From Dehalococcoidia bacterium (lineage in GTDB: Bacteria > Chloroflexota > Dehalococcoidia > GIF9 > AB-539-J10), in NCBI GenBank assembly GCA_030627025.1, contig DAOUSX010000018.1, forward strand, positions 1 to 9,561: 9,561 bases of DNA. Direction: 5' to 3'. Every line of letters starts with the position of its first letter. Position 1 is the stretch's first letter. Of the stretch, positions 6,383 to 9,561 are shown in pieces. A program made the position numbers and the translations under genes. The notes beneath the pieces are model-generated. The model searched no databases. It saw only the letters and a list, made by a program, of their open reading frames with translations, and was not told where the DNA came from.

Positions 6383-7789
6383 CTACCCCTCTTTTTCGAG
6401 AACAATTACCCAGTCGTCTAAAACCATTCCACCTGTCTCGTGCCTCTTTGTAATCATGCCTCTGGAGCGGATTTCGTCTACAAAGATGACATCCAGTCTG
6501 AAACCTACCTCAGTAGCTATGTCGGTCAAGATTTTGTGATTCTCAACTGGTAAGCCGCATATTGTGTTGTCTCCTACCACAAGGACAAACCTGCCAGTCT
6601 TCTTGAGAACTCGGTAAATCTCACTTACGGCTTGACGCATGTCCCTGAAGTAACGCGAGACGACGCCCGCCTTCTCAGCATCTTTTGTGTAGATTTGTTC
6701 GATGAGACAGTCAGCAGATTCCACGCCGAGCAGTGTCGCATTTTGATACTCCTCTTGAAAGACTCTCTCTGTCCCAACAAACTGCCTATCTAAATCAACA
6801 ACATCATCCTGCCCAATAAGCCCCAGCCAAAACAGCTCGAACTTCGTCGTCCTTAGGTACTTTTGTGCATTTATGTAGGGTGGCGATGTTATGACCAACC
6901 CAATGCTCCCATTATCCACCTCCTTGGCATCAGATTTGTCAATCATTCCCTTCGCCAGCAATTGCCCGTATTTCAGCTGCCGGGCGTCATCCCAAATGAT
7001 TGTACTACTAACCTTTTTAGAGACTATCTCCTCGACATCGGATAGCAACTTCACCCGTTTGATGTTTCTGCTAACACTTCTCCTAAAATAGCCAAACGGT
7101 CTTGCCCACTTCTTCTTCCTGAGTAATGCTTCAACCTGTTTTTGTCTGTCGGGATTGTTGGAGAAATTTTCAGGCTTCAGGACCACCGGTGGGGCAATCT
7201 TCGGGTCAGCCAAGGACACATCCCTAATGATGGAGGAGAGACAAACGAGGAAGAAGTCCTTGAAATCAGGGTTTTCCACCTCCTCTATACACCTCCGTAT
7301 TTTGGCAAGTTCAAGCTGTATGCGTTGCGGAAACCACAAGTCCCGGTTGGGAAATTCCGGTACTTCAACGTCTCCTGAAAAGGACTTAATTCTGGCAGCG
7401 AGGTCCCTCGCCTCTTTCCTGAGCCGTGTTATGTCCAAGGGGGTTGTCTTCACTTTTGCAATAAGCCTAGCAAGGGGGCTAATCTCCACCCCCAGGGCAT
7501 TTCGCTTGAAGTGTGGATGGACAATTGACTCCAACAGCACCGTTCCTGTGCCCGCAAAGCTATCAAAGACGCAATCGGTTGGAGATGCGTAAGAATCGGT
7601 TGAGAGAAAGAAAATGGGTATATAAGGCAATATCTTGGCTGGATACTTGTGCATGAGGTGGGTATAAACTTCCGACCTTTTTGCCCATGTCCACTCGGAG
7701 CAGAGGGAGCGGAAACTAACTCTCAGGGGCTCTCCAGAATCCCTGAACTCCTTTCTGAACTCAATTAAGCGGCTGCCAACTGCATCCAT
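6383..7789 (-). CDS. DNA methyltransferase, N4-cytosine/N6-adenine type (SPPY)
   Basis: 468 residues. Seen in order: a motif X-like segment HKYPAKILPYIP (47-58); motif I FDSFAGTGT (75-83), the SAM-binding loop, followed by GVEISPLARLIAKVK (100-114) with the motif II acidic residue; a 190-residue Lys/Arg-rich stretch; catalytic motif IV TSPPY (301-305) followed by INAQKYLR; and a C-terminal VLVVGDN (402-408) and DDWVIVLEK strand. Known: SPPY marks amino-methyltransferases acting on cytosine N4 or adenine N6. The target base cannot be told from this. With motif I before IV, the insert at about 115-295 is the natural place for target recognition. It heads the enzymatic part of the operon, 12 bases after the regulator and 3 before the nuclease. 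The expected job is marking host DNA so that the nuclease spares it (inference). The ribosome site is weak (AGGT about 10 bases upstream). Confidence 0.85.
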   Translation of the reverse strand: MDAVGSRLIEFRKEFRDSGEPLRVSFRSLCSEWTWAKRSEVYTHLMHKYPAKILPYIPIFFLSTDSYASPTDCVFDSFAGTGTVLLESIVHPHFKRNALGVEISPLARLIAKVKTTPLDITRLRKEARDLAARIKSFSGDVEVPEFPNRDLWFPQRIQLELAKIRRCIEEVENPDFKDFFLVCLSSIIRDVSLADPKIAPPVVLKPENFSNNPDRQKQVEALLRKKKWARPFGYFRRSVSRNIKRVKLLSDVEEIVSKKVSSTIIWDDARQLKYGQLLAKGMIDKSDAKEVDNGSIGLVITSPPYINAQKYLRTTKFELFWLGLIGQDDVVDLDRQFVGTERVFQEEYQNATLLGVESADCLIEQIYTKDAEKAGVVSRYFRDMRQAVSEIYRVLKKTGRFVLVVGDNTICGLPVENHKILTDIATEVGFRLDVIFVDEIRSRGMITKRHETGGMVLDDWVIVLEKEG

Positions 7790-7801
7790 ACGATTTGTTA
7801 C

Positions 7802-8017
7802 CTATTTCCCACTTGCTTTCATCGTTCTAGACTGCTCTATCAATTCCCGAGCGTTTTGCTCAAGCTGCTTCGGGGTAATTATCAATACCTCGTTCCCTAG
7901 AACTATAAGCTCGTCCCCCTGAGTCAGCCCGTAGTAATCTAACCATTCTCTGGGAAGGACTATGCCACTGGAACTCTTGCCGTACCTTACTATCTTCCTG
8001 GTTTGCTTGAACGCCAC
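7802..8017 (-). CDS. AbrB/MazE/SpoVT-type DNA-binding regulator
   Basis: About 71 residues from the GTG at 8017, preceded by GAGAGG (8024-8029) with a six-base spacer. A longer reading from an ATG at 8056 would give 84 residues, but that ATG lies inside the extended -10 element of the likely promoter. Seen: TRKIVRYGKSSSGIVLPREW then LTQGDELIVLGNEVLIITP, the swapped-hairpin beta fold of AbrB/MazE proteins, with the GxSxxIxLP core intact; the last 20 residues form a charged helix. Known: these dimers bind operator DNA and often repress their own operon; in MazE-like cases they act as antitoxins. Here it is first in the operon, next to the divergent promoter region, so control of the operon is the likely role. 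Antitoxin function towards the TIR protein is possible but unsupported. Confidence 0.8.
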   Translation of the reverse strand: MAFKQTRKIVRYGKSSSGIVLPREWLDYYGLTQGDELIVLGNEVLIITPKQLEQNARELIEQSRTMKASGK

Positions 8018-8046
8018 GACTCGCCTCTCTTGGTCAAGTTTTATTA

Positions 8047-8075
8047 AGCCTAACATTTCGCCCTACAAATGTCAA
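8047..8075 (-). promoter_or_regulatory. Promoter of the defence operon
   Basis: On the - strand, TTGACA (8075-8070), a 17-base spacer, and TAGGCT (8052-8047) preceded by TGT, an extended -10. Transcription should start near 8040, leaving a leader of about 23 bases with GAGAGG before the GTG at 8017. The -10 is three of six to consensus, but the same form recurs in the divergent promoter. Confidence 0.6.
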
Positions 8076-8185
8076 TACTTCCCAGCATCTGCTTGCCCAT
8101 CCCGAGCAGAATCGGACATCTGGCGTAGAAACAACTATTACTCCTGACAAGGGCCATTGTGCAAGGTAATGCGAGACTTGTTTTT

Positions 8186-8200
8186 GGAATAAAATTTTCC
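8186..8200. repeat. AT-rich near-palindrome in the divergent control region
   Basis: GGAATAAAATTTTCC would be a perfect 12-base palindrome apart from one extra T and one extra A on the left side. It lies between the two divergent promoters and could be a binding site for the AbrB-type regulator, whose family favours AT-rich DNA. This role is inference. Confidence 0.3.
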
Positions 8201-8220
8201 CAAGAATCCACTCAGGCGAC

Positions 8221-8249
8221 TTGACAAACTGTCAGCGATGTGCTAGGCT
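8221..8249 (+). promoter_or_regulatory. Promoter of the excisionase-like gene and recombinase
   Basis: TTGACA (8221-8226), a 17-base spacer and TAGGCT (8244-8249) preceded by TGC form an extended -10 promoter. Transcription should begin near 8256-8259, at the ATG itself. A small inverted repeat, GACA-aac-TGTC (8223-8233), overlaps the -35 box and may be an operator. Confidence 0.65.
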
Positions 8250-8258
8250 TATGATGCT

Positions 8259-8474
8259 ATGCCAACTCCAAAGTTAAAACTAGCTTTCAAATACCTCACT
8301 GCTACCCAAGTGCGTAAAAGACTGGGGCTCAGTCGGTTTCAGTTTGACCATCGCATCGAGCTAGGCATCTTCCCGCAGCCCACCTACACTGATGAGACAG
8401 GCGTTCAGCGTGTTCGCTATTTTGATGAAGACTGGGTTAGGACAGCTCAAGCTATTTTAGACAATAAGATGTGA
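8259..8474 (+). CDS. Small excisionase/MerR-like winged-helix DNA-binding protein
   Basis: 71 residues. Seen: YLTATQVRKRLGLSRFQFDHRI (12-33) reads as a helix-turn-helix, followed by a wing-like stretch GIFPQPTYTDETGVQRVRYF (36-55) and the closing helix EDWVRTAQAIL (57-67). Known: this layout, in which a first helix picks an LGLS-type turn and a short beta wing leads to a YFDEDWV-like helix, is that of excisionases and MerR/AlpA-type phage regulators. It sits 43 bases before a large serine recombinase and points the same way, so it may be the recombination directionality factor or control the recombinase. There is no Shine-Dalgarno sequence before the ATG; the promoter position suggests a leaderless mRNA. 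The next in-frame start, a GTG at codon 18, would destroy the first helix. Confidence 0.7.
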   Translation: MPTPKLKLAFKYLTATQVRKRLGLSRFQFDHRIELGIFPQPTYTDETGVQRVRYFDEDWVRTAQAILDNKM

Positions 8475-8504
8475 ACCTAGGAAAAAGGAGTAGCAACAAA
8501 AAAC

Positions 8505-8512
8505 AAAGGAGG
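8505..8512 (+). promoter_or_regulatory. Ribosome binding site of the serine recombinase
   Basis: AAAGGAGG lies five bases before the ATG at 8518. A second purine-rich AAAAAGGAG at 8482-8490 has no start codon in reach. Confidence 0.8.
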
Positions 8513-8517
8513 CCGGT

Positions 8518-9561
8518 ATGAGAGCAGCAATATATTGCCGGGTATCAACGGACAATCAAGAATCCGAAGGCACTAGCTTACAGACGCAGCTAGAGGCTTG
8601 CCGCAACTACTGCCAGGACAAGGGGTATGACATAGCTTATCGGTTTAGTGAGGCATACTCCGGACTGACCTTAGAGCGGGCAAAGCTAAACGAACTGCGG
8701 GAGCTGATAAGAAATGAGCAAATTGATGTGGTGGTGGTTTACTGCCTTGACCGGCTATCACGCGACCCCACGCATGGCGTCATACTCACCCAAGAGCTGG
8801 AAAAGCACCGTGTTACCCTTGAGGCCGTCACTGAGACGGTGGATAGCTCTGAGCTAGGCAAGCTGATTAGCTACATCCGGGGCTTTGCCTCAAAGCTGGA
8901 AGCGGAAAAGATAAGAGAGCGTACCATGCGGGGTAGAAGGACCAGGGTAGCCAATGGTAGGATACCAGGCAACAGGACAAGGCACTTCGGCTACCACTAC
9001 GTCGCCGGCAAAGGCGAGGGAGAGGGAGTCCGCTATATCAACGAGGATGAGGCTAAATGGATACGGAAGTGGAAGGACTGGCTGCTCTACGAGGAGGTGG
9101 GACTTAACGAGATAACCCGGCGGATGCGCTCCCTGGGAGTCCCCACCTGCTCAGGGAAAGGAATCTGGTGGCAAAGCACCATCCGGGGAATACTGACTAA
9201 CCCTGCTATCGCAGGCATAACTTACGCCTTCACTTACGTTTATGAGGACGGTAGTGGCGTCAAGAAAGGGCGTGGAAAGCTCGTTCGCAGACCGAGGGAG
9301 GATTGGGTTGAAATCCCTGGGGCTACGCCGGCAATAATCAGCAAGCCTGAATTTGATGCCATTCAACAAAAGGTAGCACTAAATGGGTCAAACCCTCGCC
9401 GCCCAGCCATAGGTTTTTACTGGCTCCAGGGTCATGTCATCTGTGGCTTATGCGGCAGACGCTATCGAGCAAAATCCCACTCGGTGAACAGCAAGAGCAA
9501 TCCTCACTATGTGTTCTATTACGAGTGCCCTTGCGGGAATAAGATGGTATCACCCGATAAA
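8518..9561 (+). CDS. Large serine recombinase/integrase (partial, 3' end missing)
   Basis: 348 residues are visible and the frame is open at the window edge. Seen: an N-terminal resolvase domain with AAIYCRVSTDNQ, where S10 is the catalytic serine; VVVVYCLDRLSRDP (71-84) carrying the active-site arginines; a long helix (ISYIRGFASKLEAEKIRERT, 117-136); a recombinase domain from GRIPG (147-151) through WWQSTIRGILTNPAIAG (217-233); and a zinc ribbon starting with C309-x2-C312 and continuing with C337 and C339. A coiled-coil end would follow outside the window. Known: such enzymes insert and excise phages and integrative elements between short att sites without host factors, and excision needs a directionality factor. 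The neighbour at 8259 is a candidate for that. The line at 8821-8880 is about 57% GC, higher than the DUF262 gene. Together with the defence operon it suggests mobile cargo. Confidence 0.92.
   Translation, partial: MRAAIYCRVSTDNQESEGTSLQTQLEACRNYCQDKGYDIAYRFSEAYSGLTLERAKLNELRELIRNEQIDVVVVYCLDRLSRDPTHGVILTQELEKHRVTLEAVTETVDSSELGKLISYIRGFASKLEAEKIRERTMRGRRTRVANGRIPGNRTRHFGYHYVAGKGEGEGVRYINEDEAKWIRKWKDWLLYEEVGLNEITRRMRSLGVPTCSGKGIWWQSTIRGILTNPAIAGITYAFTYVYEDGSGVKKGRGKLVRRPREDWVEIPGATPAIISKPEFDAIQQKVALNGSNPRRPAIGFYWLQGHVICGLCGRRYRAKSHSVNSKSNPHYVFYYECPCGNKMVSPDK

Noticed and set aside
7155..7592. 145-codon + strand open frame inside the methyltransferase gene
   Set aside because: It is an antisense shadow of a gene with clear catalytic motifs, rich in Ser/Arg with no domain pattern.
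8102..8115. CCGA-gcagaa-TCGG inverted repeat as an operator or att core
   Set aside because: Four-base arms are expected by chance at this length, and no second copy was seen.

Overview
The window looks like a bacterial defence island carried on, or next to, an integrative mobile element. The host is probably a Gram-positive-like or Chloroflexota-type anaerobe. This rests only on impression: strong AGGAGG-type ribosome sites, GTG starts, about 50% GC in sampled lines, and the wording of the serine recombinase. The species cannot be fixed from the sequence.

Left part, + strand (1-2400): the C-terminal end of a type III restriction subunit (Res nuclease domain), an 88-base gap with a perfect 8-bp inverted repeat, then a clearly more AT-rich gene for a fused DUF262-DUF1524 protein (GmrSD-like type IV restriction). 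A 225-base convergent gap follows (2401-2625) with no convincing gene or terminator.

Centre, - strand (8017 down to 2626): one tightly packed operon, read right to left. It encodes an AbrB/MazE-type regulator, an SPPY-type DNA methyltransferase, a Cas4/Csa1-like PD-(D/E)XK nuclease with four cysteines placed as for an iron-sulphur cluster, a protein with two apparent winged-helix domains, an AAA/Orc1-like ATPase, and a TIR-domain protein. Gaps are 12 and 3 bases, then an 8-base overlap (with the start I prefer), a 4-base ATGA overlap, and a 10-25 base gap. I do not recognise this combination as a named defence system. It is the main candidate for something undescribed. A plausible reading, by inference, is that the methyltransferase marks self DNA, the ATPase and winged-helix pair recognise or load onto DNA, the nuclease attacks unmarked DNA, and TIR acts as an NAD-consuming toxic effector.

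Right part (8047-9561): a divergent control region separates the operon from a rightward pair. The pair is a small excisionase/MerR-like DNA-binding protein and a large serine recombinase that runs off the window edge. The two divergent promoters share TTGACA, a 17-base spacer and the same unusual extended -10 region (TGn-TAGGCTTA). This suggests common control and shows that the ATG at 8056 is probably promoter, not start codon, so the regulator most likely begins at a GTG at 8017. The rightward promoter puts the first base of the mRNA almost at the ATG of the small protein, implying a leaderless message.

No rRNA, tRNA, CRISPR array or insertion sequence was seen.
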